A DNA stretch of 64,000 nt from Erpetoichthys calabaricus (GCF_900747795.2 NC_041407.2:26708879-26772878), one strand, 5' to 3'; positions 11,821 through 24,725 are shown, numbered from the stretch's first letter. A program made the numbers and translations. Notes: a model not told the origin generated them from the letters alone.

Positions 11821-11821
11821 T

Positions 11822-13182
11822 GAGATGAAAATGAAAATGTTTTATTTTAGATTTACTATTATTAGTTCAGCAGACACTTTTATCCAAGGTGACTTAACAA
11901 TGCAAGTTATAACACATACAAGAATGGTCAGAAGGTGCAAGAATCAAAAGCCACAGAGAAGACAAAAAACAAAAAAACTAAAAAAAGGATGAGGGAGTAG
12001 AACTACTAGATAATTATAGCTGCAATTAGATTAAGACAAACATTAGTATCCTAAATTCTTTGTCTGTACAACAGCACAAAAACAGCTATCCCAACAGCAG
12101 CTGAGACACTAAACAGTTCCAAAATATTTAATGAAAAGGTGCATTTTCAAAAGACACCTAAACACAAACGGAGATCATTCCACAGATTTGGAGCAAGAAC
12201 AGTGCACCATTGTCCGGTCTTGGAACATCTAGCAAAAGGATGACGAGAGAGATAGGAGACTTCCTGAAGGGACAAGTGGGGGTCCAAACACTGGAGATAT
12301 CAAGGAGCAAAATCATTCAGGGAACCAAATGTCAAGACAAGAGCTTTGAACTGGATCTTGCAGGAACAGGATGCCAGCGGAGAGACCGAAGCAGAAGAGC
12401 AACAGGAGTGAAATGAGGAACAAAGGACACCAGTGGAACAGCTGCATAATGGAGTTCTAGCTATCTAAAATGATTTTTTTCCGGTTCACTGATGTTGTCA
12501 CCAACGTGTCAGAAAAACAGAAGGCATTTTCTTTCATTGGAGCTCAATGAGGACATATTTGGTAAGTTATTATGTCTATTTTCCATTGGAGCCCTGTAGG
12601 GTTCAATATAAAGCATCAGGACTGGTTATGTATATACATCTATTGCTCATTTATAGAAGGCAGTTAACTTTAGAACACAATTTCATGGGGCAAATGCATT
12701 TATAGCACGTTTGTGAAGAAGCACCTTTGACTTCAAAAATACCAAACCTATCCGGTGATAAGCATTTGTCCAGGATGAGATGGCAGAAGGGACAATAGAT
12801 GTGGGCAGTAATACAAGGGAAATGGGAGGAAGGTCTGTGAAACCTCAGCATAGAGGTGGTAGGAGAAGCCATGAGAAGAAATAACTTTCACATATGGAGA
12901 AAATTTAGAGAGGAAAGATACTGTAAGTGGAGCCAACACTGATCCTTGAGGCCCCACCTGTGGATAGTTTTTGTGAGAAAGACAAGGAGTTAGACCAGGG
13001 GACATAAAAATATTGGTCAGAAAGATAGGACTTGAACCAGTCCCAAGCCAAACAATGGATTCTCAAGGGAAGAGATGAGCAAGGAATGGTTAACTGTATC
13101 AAAAGCTGATGAAAGGTTAAGAAGGATAAGAACAGAAGAGAGAAGCAGCTCGAGCAAATCTAAGAGCATTTGTGACTGACAG
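11822..13182 (-). mobile_element. Rex1/CR1-like LINE, decayed RT part to the 3' end
   Basis: On the minus strand the block at 13.13-12.8 kb resembles a LINE RT: a degenerate 'SAFDTVNHSLL'-type motif, then VGPQGSVLAPL (compare GVPQGSVLGPL) and SSHGFSYHLYAEVSQ (compare SHGFSYHCYADDTQ). The block at 12.4-12.15 kb reads IQFKALVLTF and APNLWNDL, the usual C-terminal LINE motifs. The 3' end at 11863-11900 reads, in minus sense, 'ccttggataaaagtgtctgc', the typical end of this fish LINE group. The catalytic YADD reads YAEV, and there are many stops: long dead. Confidence 0.6.
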
Positions 13183-13659
13183 CTGTGGGCTGGTCTTCCT
13201 ATTCTTCTTGAACTTGCAGGGTTCTAGTGAAGCGCTTTTTTTGTTGGAAACATTGTCTCTCCAACAAAGGGAATGCCCTATCCACATCCACTTATGTTGC
13301 TTGATTTCAGTCTTAAAATGTCACCCTGCTTTGTTCTTGCCATAGCTATGCATTTGAAATCTGTTCAGACTAATATATTTCACAATCCTTCTCCAGCATT
13401 GATTTACAAATACCCGTATCCAAATTTCCTTTGTCATCTTCTATGACTCACAGCCATGCGAGTATTCATTTAAAGTCAAATACTCAAATTTTGGTTGAAC
13501 AAGCATGCTGAGAGGAGTTCCACAATTTAACAAGAAAAATCATTTGGTTGGCTTTTTTAATTTGATTTCCCACACCCAGATTTTTGCCTCTGTTCTTTGC
13601 GATTGCGCTGCCTAGAAAACAGAACTCACTGACTTCTTCAATGGAGTGTCCCATCAGTG

Positions 13660-14310
13660 TAACAGTAATAATAAAAATAACAGTTCATATAATACATTTA
13701 CTGCGGTGGGTTGGCACCCTGCCCGGGATTGGTTCCTGCATTGTGCCCTGTGTTGGCTGGGATTGGCTCCAGCAGACCCCCGTGACCCTGTGTTCGGATT
13801 CAGCGGGTTGGAAAATGGATGGATATAATTCATTTATATGGTGCTTTTCTCACTACTCAAAGTGCTTTACATAGACAGTGGGGAGCCACTTCAACCATCA
13901 CTAATGTGTAGCATCCACCTGGATGATGTGATGGCAGCCATTTTTTTCACCAATCAGTTCACCACACATTGGATATTAGGTAGTGAAGGGGTGAGCCAAT
14001 TAGAGACTGGGTATGATTAGCTGGCCAGAATGACCAGGCTTTGGTGGGCAATTTAGCCTGGACATCGGGGTACATCACACTCTTTATGAAGGATACCCGG
14101 GGATCTTTATTGACCACTGAGAGTTAGGACCTCGGTTTTATGTCTCATCCAAAGGATGGTGCCATTTTTACAGAACAGTGTCCCCATCACTGCACTGGGG
14201 CATTGGAATCCACATTCTGACCACAGTGTACGCACCCCCTGCTGGCCTCACTAACACCTCTTCCAGCAGCAACCCAAGATTTTCCTAGATAGTCTCTCAT
14301 CCATGCTAAA
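13660..14310 (+). repeat. common fish interspersed repeat (unnamed)
   Basis: From memory, the blocks 'caaagtgctttacatagaca', 'gccacttcaaccatcac', 'ggacctcggttttatgtctc', 'cagtgtccccatcactgcac' and 'taacacctcttccagcagca' belong to a repeat found in many fishes. It interrupts the minus-strand LINE around it and is itself interrupted near its left end by a short SINE. I cannot name its class. Confidence 0.5.
13701..13824 (+). mobile_element. GGAT-tailed SINE, 5'-truncated
   Basis: Matches the 3' third of the SINE family (ctgcggtgggttggc ... gaaaatggatgg). Flanked by ATAATACATTTA (13689-13700) and ATAATTCATTTA (13825-13836), a 12-bp duplication with one mismatch. It starts at the same family base as the copy at 42833. 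Confidence 0.8.
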
Positions 14311-14815
14311 TTCATTGAAGTGGTTTGGCCAAAGCAGACAAATAAAATCGTGAATATATTCCGTAGCTTATGCCTCTTGGAATGCTCAGTGATCTTTTCA
14401 TTGCATCATCAACAATATTGAATAACAAGGGAAACATTTTCACCATTACAACATTTATGCCAGACATTACCGACTTTTGGTGCTGCATTAGAGTTTTTCA
14501 ATGGCATTTATTTTTAAGATGTTCTATGACTGATCCAAATTGTGTTGGGAGAATCTCCATGCTTGCTCTATTATTACAAGCTACTGTAGCTATCTATCTG
14601 ATTAATGCTTGAACGGTTTGGCTTGTTCTTTACTGAGTGTGGGCTCTAACCTGTGGGGACAGATGATTTACGATACTAGTAATCATTTTATAAACAACAT
14701 TCAGCAATGTAAGTCCTCCACAGTTGGTACATACTCTAAGATTGCCTTTCTTTGGGAGATGAATGAAGAAACCTTCTCTCCATGTTGGTAGTATCACTTA
14801 TATACTTCCTGATAA

Positions 14816-15407
14816 CGGGCAATAGGATATCAGTGACCCTTTTTCTACCAGCTTGAAAGATTTCTGACTTCTCAAAAGTGGTGATAAGACTTCTAGTTAG
14901 ACACTTATTGGTTTACTGCTCCAAAATAAAAATACCCAAAAATTCCAAAAGTGTTAGCCCCCTCCAGCACTGGACACCAAAAGAACTAGAGCACCACAGC
15001 TGCTGATCTGAGTAACCTTCAGACTTTAGAACTCCTGCCTTCCACAACCTTCCACTCACCAAGCATCTGCACACTCCTATGGCAACTGGAAAGGATGATA
15101 GCTGAAGCACAGAGAGCAACAAGACCACCTTGGCTAACTGTTGGGTTCATTTCAGTCAAATTTTACAGTATCTTGGGTCTCCCCACAGAGCCTAACTTGA
15201 GATTTGGTTCTAAAAGATTATTTCACACAAGCTAATAATAAAATTATTGTTTGTGCCGTGGTTGATTTGTGTTGGTTTTGTAATTATTTTGTCCCTTTGG
15301 CTTTGGTAGCTCAGTGGTGGGGAAGATGACCAATATTTAAGGAGTGTGAGGTTCAGTTACGGATTGTGACAAATTTTTTTTTTTTATTATTTTGATTTAA
15401 AAAAGAA
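14816..15407. other. spacer, no gene seen
   Basis: No recognisable exon or repeat. A tRNA-like stretch near 15300 (tttggtagctcagtggtggg) has an A-box look but no cloverleaf could be completed. Confidence 0.35.
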
Positions 15408-15419
15408 GTTCAAGTGGAG

Positions 15420-15760
15420 GGGCGGCACGGTGGTGCAGTGAGTAGCGCTGCTGCCTCGCAGTTGGGAGACCTGGGTTCGCTTTGCAGGTCCTCCCTGCGT
15501 GGAGTATGCATGTTCTCCCCGTGTCTGCGTGGGTTTCCTCCCACAGTCCAAAGACATGCAGGTTATGTGGATTGGCGATTCTAAATTGGCCCTAGTGTGT
15601 GCTTGGTGTGTGGGTGTGTTTGTGTGTGTCCTGCAGTGGGTTGGCACCCTGCCCGGGATTGGTTCCTGCCTTGTGCCCTGTGTTGGCTGGGATTGGCTCC
15701 AGCAGACCCCCATGACCCTGTGTTCGGATTCAGCGGATTGGAAAATGGATGGATGGATGG
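15420..15760 (+). mobile_element. GGAT-tailed tRNA-derived SINE, full length
   Basis: It begins GGGCGGCACGGTGGTGCAGTG (A-box-like within) and has a B-box-like 'ctgggttcgctttg', the conserved 'tctgcgtgggtttcctccca' and 'aaagacatgcaggtta' blocks, and ends in (GGAT)n. It is flanked by a perfect 12-bp duplication, GTTCAAGTGGAG, at 15408-15419 and 15761-15772, so the 341-bp limits are exact. The polymerase III promoter layout and GGAT tail point to a SINE copied by an RTE-type LINE. Confidence 0.85.
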
Positions 15761-15772
15761 GTTCAAGTGGAG

Positions 15773-16529
15773 CATTTGACAACAACAAAGCAAATCACTT
15801 AACAAAGCAATGGTGGGTCACCAAATACTAATGAGGTGCAAACTAAATTGCCTTCAAAGACAAGAAGTATTTGAAAGAATACGGATGATGTTTTCACAGT
15901 AGGTAACAGGGGCTCGGCTACCATTGGTGGTAATTAGAAAGGTGTCTCGAAACAGAAACAGTATCGAGAGTGAAATCAACAGGCAAGAGAGGTCGAGCCC
16001 ACAATGAATTATTTGTTATAAGATACTGTGTTTCCACTTTTGTGTTTACGCTGTGCAACTATTTCAATAAATATGGTGTATATTATGTAACTTTTAAGTT
16101 AAAACCATGTTATCATTTCTCAGAAGGGTAGTGCTCTGGGTAGGATCATGCCTAGGGCACCAGTTTGCCAGGACCACCACAACTAATCAGCCTGTGCATC
16201 ATTCCCACATGCAACAGTCACCCCACCCAAGCCGTTATCCAAAAAGTCTCATCCTTGCTGTTAACTCCTGTTGCCATCACCCCATTACCTGACACAGAAA
16301 TCCACTTATATCACAGCTCTCAGAATTCAGGAACCTGTGCTGCCGACATCCATGACATTTTCTTTACTCCTTCCATATCTAGATACAGTTTTTCATTGAC
16401 ACGAAACCGATATACCTGCAGGGCAAAATGTTACTTTCTCATCCCCTTTCCCAGGCTCCAGGGGAGCATTGTTCTCATTCCAAAATGTGTCAGAACAAGT
16501 ACTTGGAAGACTAGAAGCAACTCGATGTT
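15773..16529. other. spacer, no gene seen
   Basis: No exon recognised. Frames of 60-134 codons here show no domain. Confidence 0.3.
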
Positions 16530-17475
16530 CAACACGATATTCCCCCGCCAGCCAGCCGGCCGCCCATGACCGTGCGACACCAGTGCCTCTCTCTCAGGCT
16601 GCCCGTCCAGCTTACTGCCGTCGTGGCGTTCAGATTGGTCAAGGAATTTTGGATATCAGTAAGGCGACGTCTGGAAAGTGGTCAACCGAAAATCACGATC
16701 CCCCCACTAAACAACCCCAGCCAGAACTCGCGAACCAACGTAGCAGACACCCCGTGGTATTAAAGAAAACTGCAGCTGCGTGTAACAAGTGCCACGCGCG
16801 CTGGCCAAAGGAGGCCATCTCTGGGCACGCCGCAGGGCATACCACAGCCCACGGGGGCGAAAGGGCTGGCGTGACGGTCTGTCGCGTGCCTGCAACACGG
16901 TGAAGCGAGTTATTTCCATGAGAAACGCCGCCAGGGCGGACACTTTAATGCCCTGCCGAAGCTTACTGTGCTCGTATCGCCTCATTTTTCTGTCCTTGCA
17001 ATTGCCTCGTGTGCGTGCGTCACTTAATTATTTCTTTCTCCACGTTTAAAAAAATAAATAAAAGAATATGCCATGTAGCAGAAACCCACCCCGAATCCAT
17101 CGACTGCACTCACCTGTGCTAAGGAGCCCCAAACTGGAGCAGCTTGAACTCTGCGGGTGGAGCCGCTGCAGGTTTCGCACGCCGTTTCTTCCTGTCTGTT
17201 ACCGCCTACTCCTCAGAGGTAAAGCGATAGGCGGGGCGACTACCTGCGGAAGGTGTGGGAGGAGCCGGAGACCCCGGGAGATAATAGGCGTGAAAGGCGC
17301 TATATAACACCTAAGCGGGCACGATGATGCTCTCGGCTTTACTTGTGAATGAATATGGCACATCGACGATGGGCGCAGATGGTCAACCGGGGGCGGACGT
17401 GAAGCTTTGCAAAGGCATCAGTTACAAGAGATCCCTGGAACGCACCCATGCAAAACTTAAAAAAGTACCATCCAT
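16530..17475 (+). promoter_or_regulatory. CpG-rich block with TATA box; candidate host promoter and short ORF
   Basis: This stretch is far richer in CG dinucleotides than its AT-rich surroundings (for example 'ccacgcgcgctgg', 'gccgccagggcgga', 'gtaaagcgataggcggggcg'). A TATATAA box lies at 17301-17307. An ATG at 17369, far enough downstream to be in the transcript, opens [20 protein letters not shown] and stays open into the SINE at 17488. I do not recognise the peptide and no clear splice donor follows, so it may be a 5' exon of an unknown gene, a non-coding RNA promoter or chance. Confidence 0.35.
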
Positions 17476-17487
17476 GAGCTGCAACTC

Positions 17488-17857
17488 CATCCATCCATCC
17501 ATTTTCCAACCCGCTGAATCCGAATACAGGGTCACGGGGATCTGCTGGAGCCAATCCCAGCCAACACAGGGCACAAGGCAGGGAACCGATCCCGGGCAGG
17601 GTGCCAACCCACCGCAGGACACACACAAACACACCCACACACCAAGCACACACTAGGGCCAATTTAGAATCGCCAATCCACCTAACCTGCATGTCTTTGG
17701 ACTGTGGGAGGAAACCGGAGCGCCCGGAGGAAACCCACGCAGACACGGGGAGAACATGCAAACTCCACGCAGGGAGGACCCGGGAATCGAACCCAGGTCC
17801 CCAGGTGTCCCAACTGCGAGGCAGCAGCGCTACCCACTGCGCCACCGTGCCGCCCCC
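17488..17857 (-). mobile_element. GGAT-tailed SINE, full length, minus strand
   Basis: Reverse complement of the SINE at 15420, with its CCAT-rich tail at low coordinates. It is flanked by a perfect 12-bp duplication, GAGCTGCAACTC, at 17476-17487 and 17858-17869. It sits just inside the 3' side of the CpG-rich block and interrupts the short open frame there. The antisense frames of up to 183 codons across it are SINE artefacts. Confidence 0.87.
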
Positions 17858-17869
17858 GAGCTGCAACTC

Positions 17870-18431
17870 GCTAAACAAAATTAAACACAAGTGTTTAAAA
17901 ATGTCCGCGTCCTTCCTTATTGGAATATATTATTCCGAAATATCTACGGTTTATTCCTTGATCAAGACCCCACTGACAGGAAAACTTGCTGAAAGGGGTA
18001 CAAATTCACACCCTTTCCTAATTATCTTTTGAGGATATGATCCCAGATTTTAGAAAGTGAACCCCATATAAACCCGTGAATCTACAATGTACAACACTCT
18101 GACGCTTGCCGGCATTGCAGACTACCTGCTGTTACGTTTATTGAACACTTCAGATTTTGTTGGTGTAAAAGACTGTGCGCACCCTGAATTTTTGTATTTC
18201 ATTATTTGATAAAACAAAGTTCTCGTGTGCCATTCACAGTCGGTTAGTGCTTTATTTGCGTTCGATGCAACTGGAAAAGGTTCTGGCAGTAAGCGATACA
18301 GCAATGAATAAAATTGACTTGAGAAAAAAGGACCATAACAGCAACCGCTATCGGGAAAAAAACACCTTCTTATTATTTTTGTGTGCACCGGGGTCTTGGT
18401 TTATGTAGAGATCTCCGCGAACCAAGAGATT

Positions 18432-18476
<45 letters not shown>

Positions 18477-18768
18477 TACATTTTCAATAAGAAGGCGTCT
18501 TGCACCCCCTAATGGTTAAGAAGCGTCAAACAGCTCAGCAGGTTTAATCTACGAAACTCCTGATAATTTGGTAGTGTATTCTCTGGTGAGCACAAGACTT
18601 CATACGGTATGTCGTGCGCACAAGTTATCATTTTGAGCAAGGTCGGCATCATGTAAACTAAAGTAATCAAAATGAGCACACAAGTTAACGACGTGTTCAG
18701 CAGACACAGCAGACTTCAGCTCACGACGTATGGAGAATTCAAAGGATCCAAAAACAGGAGCCAAAGTA
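17870..18768. other. spacer with a TTTC microsatellite
   Basis: Contains a TTTC run at about 18426-18474. No gene or named repeat otherwise. Confidence 0.4.
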
Positions 18769-18842
18769 CACTCTTAAAAATAATATTTCTTTAATGGCAT
18801 TTTATGGGTCTTTACTGGAGTATGTGGTTTTTCATAGAACTA
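18769..18842 (+). mobile_element. terminal piece of a hAT-like MITE
   Basis: Begins CACTCTTAAAAATAATATTTC, the same end (allowing mismatches) as the right end, reversed, of the element at 38135-38982. It is cut off by the L2 copy at 18843. Confidence 0.4.
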
Positions 18843-20541
<1,699 letters not shown>

Positions 20542-20576
20542 TTTTTGTATTGTCTGGTATAGATTTTTGAATATTT

Positions 20577-21835
20577 TCACTCATTGGCGACTTTATTAAG
20601 TACACCTGTTCAAATACACTGTATCGGCACATGCTCCTAACCTCCTCCTCCTCCTCCTTGTCCTGTTCAACTGCTTGTTAACACAAATATCTAATCAGTC
20701 AATCACATGGCAGCAGCTCAGTGCTTGTAGGCATTGCCAAAACAACCTGCTGAAGTTCAAATCCAGTATCAGAATGGGACAGAAAGTTGATTGAAGGGGG
20801 TTTGAACGTGGTGTGGTTGTTGGTGCCAATCAGACTGTTCTGAGTATTTCAGAAACTGCTGATCTACTGGGATTTTCTGGCAAAACCATCTCTAAGGTTT
20901 ACTGAGAATGGTCTGAAAAAGGGAAAATATCCAGTGAGTGGCAGTTCTCTGGGCCTTGTTGATGCCAGAGGTCAGAGGAGAATGGACAGACTAGTTCAAG
21001 CTGATAGAAAGGCAACAGTAACTCATATGACTACTGGTTACAACCAAGGTATGAAGAAGAGCATCTCTGAATGTACAACACGTTGAACCTTGAAGCAGAT
21101 GGGCTACAGTAGCAGCAGACTACACCAGGTACCACTAAGTCAGCTAACAACAGGCAACTGAAGCTGCAATTCACACAGGCTTACCAGAATTGGACAATAG
21201 AAGATTGGAAAAACATTGCCTGGTTTGATGAGTCTCGATTTCTGCTCTGACATTCGGATAGTAGGGTCAGAATTTGGTGTCAGCCAAATGAAAGTATGGA
21301 TGTATCCTGCCTTCTATCAATGGTTCAGGCTGGTGGTTGTGGTGTAATGATATGGGAGACATTTTCTTGGTACACTTTGGGCCCCTTAGTACCAGTTAAG
21401 CATTGTTTAAGTGCCACAGCCTACCTGAGACCTGAGTATTGTTGCTGATCACGTCCATCCCTTTATGACCGCAGTGTACCCATCTTCGGACAGCTACTTC
21501 CAGCAGGATAACGCACCATTTCACAAAGCTCACATCATGTCAGACTGGTTTCTTGAACATGACAATGAGTTCACTGGACTCAAATGGCCTCCGCAGTCAT
21601 CAGATCTCAATCCAGTAGACCACCGTTGGGATGTGGTGGAACAGGAGATTTGCATCATGGTTGTGCAGACAACAAATTTGCAGCAACTGCGTGATGCTAT
21701 CATGGCAATATGAACGAGCATGAAAGATATTTAAGTAGTGCCAGCACAAGGTCTGCAATTCCCATCAGGCAGAAGAACTACACTGTTGCTTATAGGAGGA
21801 TTCCTTGATCAGCAACACACCACACATAAAGTTTA
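20577..21835 (+). mobile_element. Tc1-like DNA transposon, decayed
   Basis: The left end reads 'ggcgactttattaagtacac', close to the terminus of a common fish Tc1 group. Translation in shifting frames gives 'IAWFDESRFLL', 'GVMIWETFSWYTLGPLVPV', then an 82-codon frame at 21465 with YFQQDNAPFHKA, SDWFLEHDNEF and PQSSDLNPVDHRWDVVEQEI. The first two catalytic Asp are visible (FDES, QQDN). The family Glu of NPIEHLW reads Asp (NPVDHRW). There are many frame breaks, and the right inverted repeat was not found, so it is non-functional. Confidence 0.75.
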
Positions 21836-21981
21836 AATATGAAGACCGCAGCTCTAACATTCTTTTTTCTCAAACAGTTTCATTGCTTCTCCAAATTTCC
21901 ACTTTCATCTAATAGTAAATCTTTTTATCTCTTCATGAGTTGTGTTTAGCCATGTTGCATTTTCAGAAGACACTATTCTGC

Positions 21982-22324
21982 GGGGGTGGCACTTTGGTAG
22001 TGCTGCTGCCTCGCAGAAAGGAGACCTGGGTTCACGTCCCTGGACCTCCCTGCATGGAGTTTACATGTTCTCCCTGTGTCTGCATGGGCTTCCTCCAGGT
22101 TCTCCAGTTTCCTGCAACAGTCCAGAGGCATGCAGGTTAGGTGACTTGGTGATCCTAAATTGGCCCTAGTGTGTGGTTGGTGTGGATGTATGTGTGTTCA
22201 CTCTGCAATGAACTGGCGCCCTGTCCAGGGTTTGTTCCCTGCCTTGTGCCCTATGCTAGCTGGGATGGGCTCTAGCAGACCCTGCAACCTTGTTTAGGAT
22301 CAAGCAGATTAGAAAATGGCTGAC
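21982..22324 (+). mobile_element. GGAT-tailed SINE, diverged full-length copy
   Basis: Same block order as the 15420 copy ('agtgctgctgcctcgcag', 'ggagacctgggttcacg', 'tgcatggagtttacatg', 'ctaaattggccctagtgtg', 'aactggcgccctgtccaggg') but with many changes and a decayed tail (gaaaatggctgactgac). Weak ACTATTC repeats flank it. An old insertion. Confidence 0.75.
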
Positions 22325-22721
22325 TGACTATTCCCCTGTTTATCACCATCTAGGGCCTATTCTTTGGTCCAGAAGAGGTGTACAATGTAGCCAAATAGTT
22401 GGGGAGAAATGATTATTTCTTTCCAGCCCTTCCCACCAAAAATCCTTTAAAAATTCCATCCCCTCCAAAAAAAAAAACCTTTTTTGTAGTGGGTTTTGCA
22501 ACAGTGAAATAAAATGAGAAATAACTCTTAGCATCCATTTTATAAAACCTTACTCAGCATGCTCTATAGAAATTGTCGGTCGCCATTATATTTAATCATG
22601 ACTTTTCTCTAGTGCTGAATTTTGTGTTTCCATTTCCTCAGTAGTTTTCTTATCATGCGTGCAAACTGCAGGTCTCAATTAAGTGTTTAACACCGAGTGT
22701 CAGCCAAGGAAAAATCTGCAA
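22325..22721. other. spacer, no gene seen
   Basis: Nothing recognised apart from a short A-run. Confidence 0.3.
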
Positions 22722-23275
22722 TGCCATGATGAAGAAAGAAGTCAAATGGATTTTCATTCCACCATCAGCCTCTAATCAATGGGGAAGACAAATCGGAAGC
22801 ATAAGAAAGATTCTTAACCCGATACTCAACCACCAAACACCTGATGACGAAAGTCTCCAAACGGTAATGTGTGAAGTAGAATCAATCAACAGACCCCTCA
22901 CAAAGACATCCAATGATTTGGAGGCACTCACACCCAGTCACTTAATGTTATTGAAGACACAACCCAGCATACCTCATGGTCTCTAAAAATGACACTGGAA
23001 CTAAATCCAATAGATGGCCGATTTGTTCTGGAAAAGATGGTCTAAAGAGTGCTTGCCAATACAAACTGGACATCAAAAATGACTTAAACCAAGAATACAT
23101 TTTGAATCAGGGGATATTGTTCTAATAGTTGATGACTTTTGGGTAATGTGTCGAATCATCAAGACGATGCCAAGATGCCAAAGCTGCAGTCAGAAGAGTT
23201 TGTGTGCAGACCAAAACAAGCACACTGGAGAGACCCATGAATAAACTGCGCCTGCTACAAGAAAACGGCTAACAG
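22722..23275 (+). mobile_element. fossil of a BEL/Pao-like LTR retrotransposon (3' end of pol)
   Basis: The translated sequence resembles the end of BEL/Pao polyproteins: the C-terminal part of integrase followed by the small conserved domain after it (DUF5641-like). No LTR, gag, protease or RT was found next to it, so only a piece about 550 bp long survives. It is broken in several places and looks old. Family assignment is from memory of the protein pattern. Confidence 0.6.
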
Positions 23276-23390
23276 TTGAAGTAAGAAATTCTGAAATGTT
23301 TGTTTGCAGTTAAATTGCCAGTTATTTGAAAGCGATAATTAGAGAATATGAATAGTTTGTGGCTCTGCCTATGGAGGCTTCTTAAAGTAA

Positions 23391-23548
23391 CTAGAATGCA
23401 CAGAATAAGAAACAAAGACATAAGAAACAGACTACAGCAGGAACAAACGCAAAGTGAGCGAATTGGCAAGTGACGACTCCTGTGGTTTGGACATGTCAAC
23501 AGAATGAATGGAAGACGACTACCACAAAGAGCCATGCACTGCCACATA
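23391..23548 (+). mobile_element. LINE C-terminal fragment (RTE-like)
   Basis: Reads RIRNKDIRNRLQQEQ and, after a stop, LLWFGHVNRMNGRRLPQRA. The 'WFGHV.RM' motif is the usual C-terminal signature of RTE-like endonuclease-reverse transcriptase LINEs. About 160 bp remain. Confidence 0.55.
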
Positions 23549-23554
23549 ACATAT

Positions 23555-23587
<33 letters not shown>

Positions 23588-23590
<3 letters not shown>

Positions 23591-24256
23591 TGATCATCAA
23601 AGGTGACTGTGTGCAGATGGTGCAGACCTATAAATATCTGGGAGTGCAGCTGGATGATAAATTAGACTGGACTGCCAATACTGATGCGCTGTGCAAGAAA
23701 GGACAAAGCCGGTTATACTTCCTTAGAAGGCTGGCTTCCTTCAACATCTGCAATAAGATGCTGCAGATGTTCTATCAAACAGTTGTGGCGAGCGCCCTCT
23801 TCTACGCAGTGGTGTGCTGGGGAGGCAGCATTAAGAGGAAAGACGCCTCACGCCTGGACAAACTGGTGAGGAAGGCAGGCTCTATTGTTGGCATGGAGCT
23901 GGACAGTTTAACATCTGTGGCAGAGCGAAGGGCGCTCAGCAGGCTCCTATCAATTATGGAGAATCCACTACATCCACTAAATAATGTCATCTCCAGACAG
24001 AAGAGCAGCTTCAGCGACAGACTGCTGTCACTGTCCTGCTCCACAGACAGATTGAGGAGATCGTTCCTCCCCCAAACTATGCGACTCTTTAATTCCACCA
24101 GGGGGGGTAAACGTTAATATTTAACATTATACATAGTTATTGTCTGTTTTTTTTTTTTTTTTCACCTGTATTATTATCATTCTTTAATTTAATATTATTT
24201 ATTGTATCAGTATGCTGCTGCTGAAGAATGTGAATTTCCCATTGGGATTAATAAAG

Positions 24257-24339
<83 letters not shown>
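23588..24339 (+). mobile_element. L2-type LINE, young 5'-truncated copy
   Basis: From 23588 the sequence follows the intact L2 from 48489 to its tail with, by eye, only two substitutions (near 23972 and 23980) and a longer T-run near 24150. It encodes the last part of the RT ORF (start ...VIIKGDCVQMVQTYKYLGVQ), ending in the same stop at 24115-24117, then the 3' UTR and a TCTA tail from about 24257. It lies directly after a TA run. No clear target-site duplication. Confidence 0.92.
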
Positions 24340-24725
24340 AACAGGAAGAAGATCTAGAGGATGACAATGAAAATGCTGGATTGATAATAACACTGAAGAC
24401 CTTGAATAACAGCACATTAAGTTGATTTAACAGCAGACAGGGCGGGATGGCAACATTTGGTGACCTCATCGTCGGTGACAAGCTGATGGAAGGGAAAGAA
24501 AAAAAATAGTAATTGTCTGCACTCATGCATAGACAATTAGGGGCTGGAAATGTAAGAGCCATCTTAGAAAGCTAATGTTAGATGTTAAATTCACTTAAGT
24601 GTCTGTCTCATGTCAATAGAATATAAGTTGCACATTTTTACTAAAATTATGGTATAGTCTTTTATCCCCTGTAAGTTAACATGAAACACAACTTCTTTGC
24701 TATATCTGCAAAAACAGAGTGTTAA

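Larger units (their letters stand above)
13183..14815 (-). mobile_element. old LINE reverse transcriptase, split by nested insertions
   Basis: Minus-strand fragments appear in RT order. From 14.8 to 14.3 kb: 'WREGFFIHLPKKGNL', 'GLTLLNVVYKM', 'FPLLFNIVDDAMKRS', 'IPRGISYGIYSR'. From 13.65 to 13.15 kb: FCFLGSAI, a degenerate 'SEQISN' block, and 'EIKQHKWMWIGHS', the C-terminal region. This pattern recalls RTE-like endonuclease-reverse transcriptase LINEs. The middle is displaced by the repeat at 13660-14310, which itself holds a SINE. Frames are broken throughout. Confidence 0.5.

Noticed and set aside
15295-15355. tRNA-like A-box stretch
   Set aside because: No matching B-box spacing or acceptor stem could be formed.
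17339-17890. 183-codon frame on the minus strand
   Set aside because: It lies mostly on the SINE; the same peptide appears at every SINE copy.
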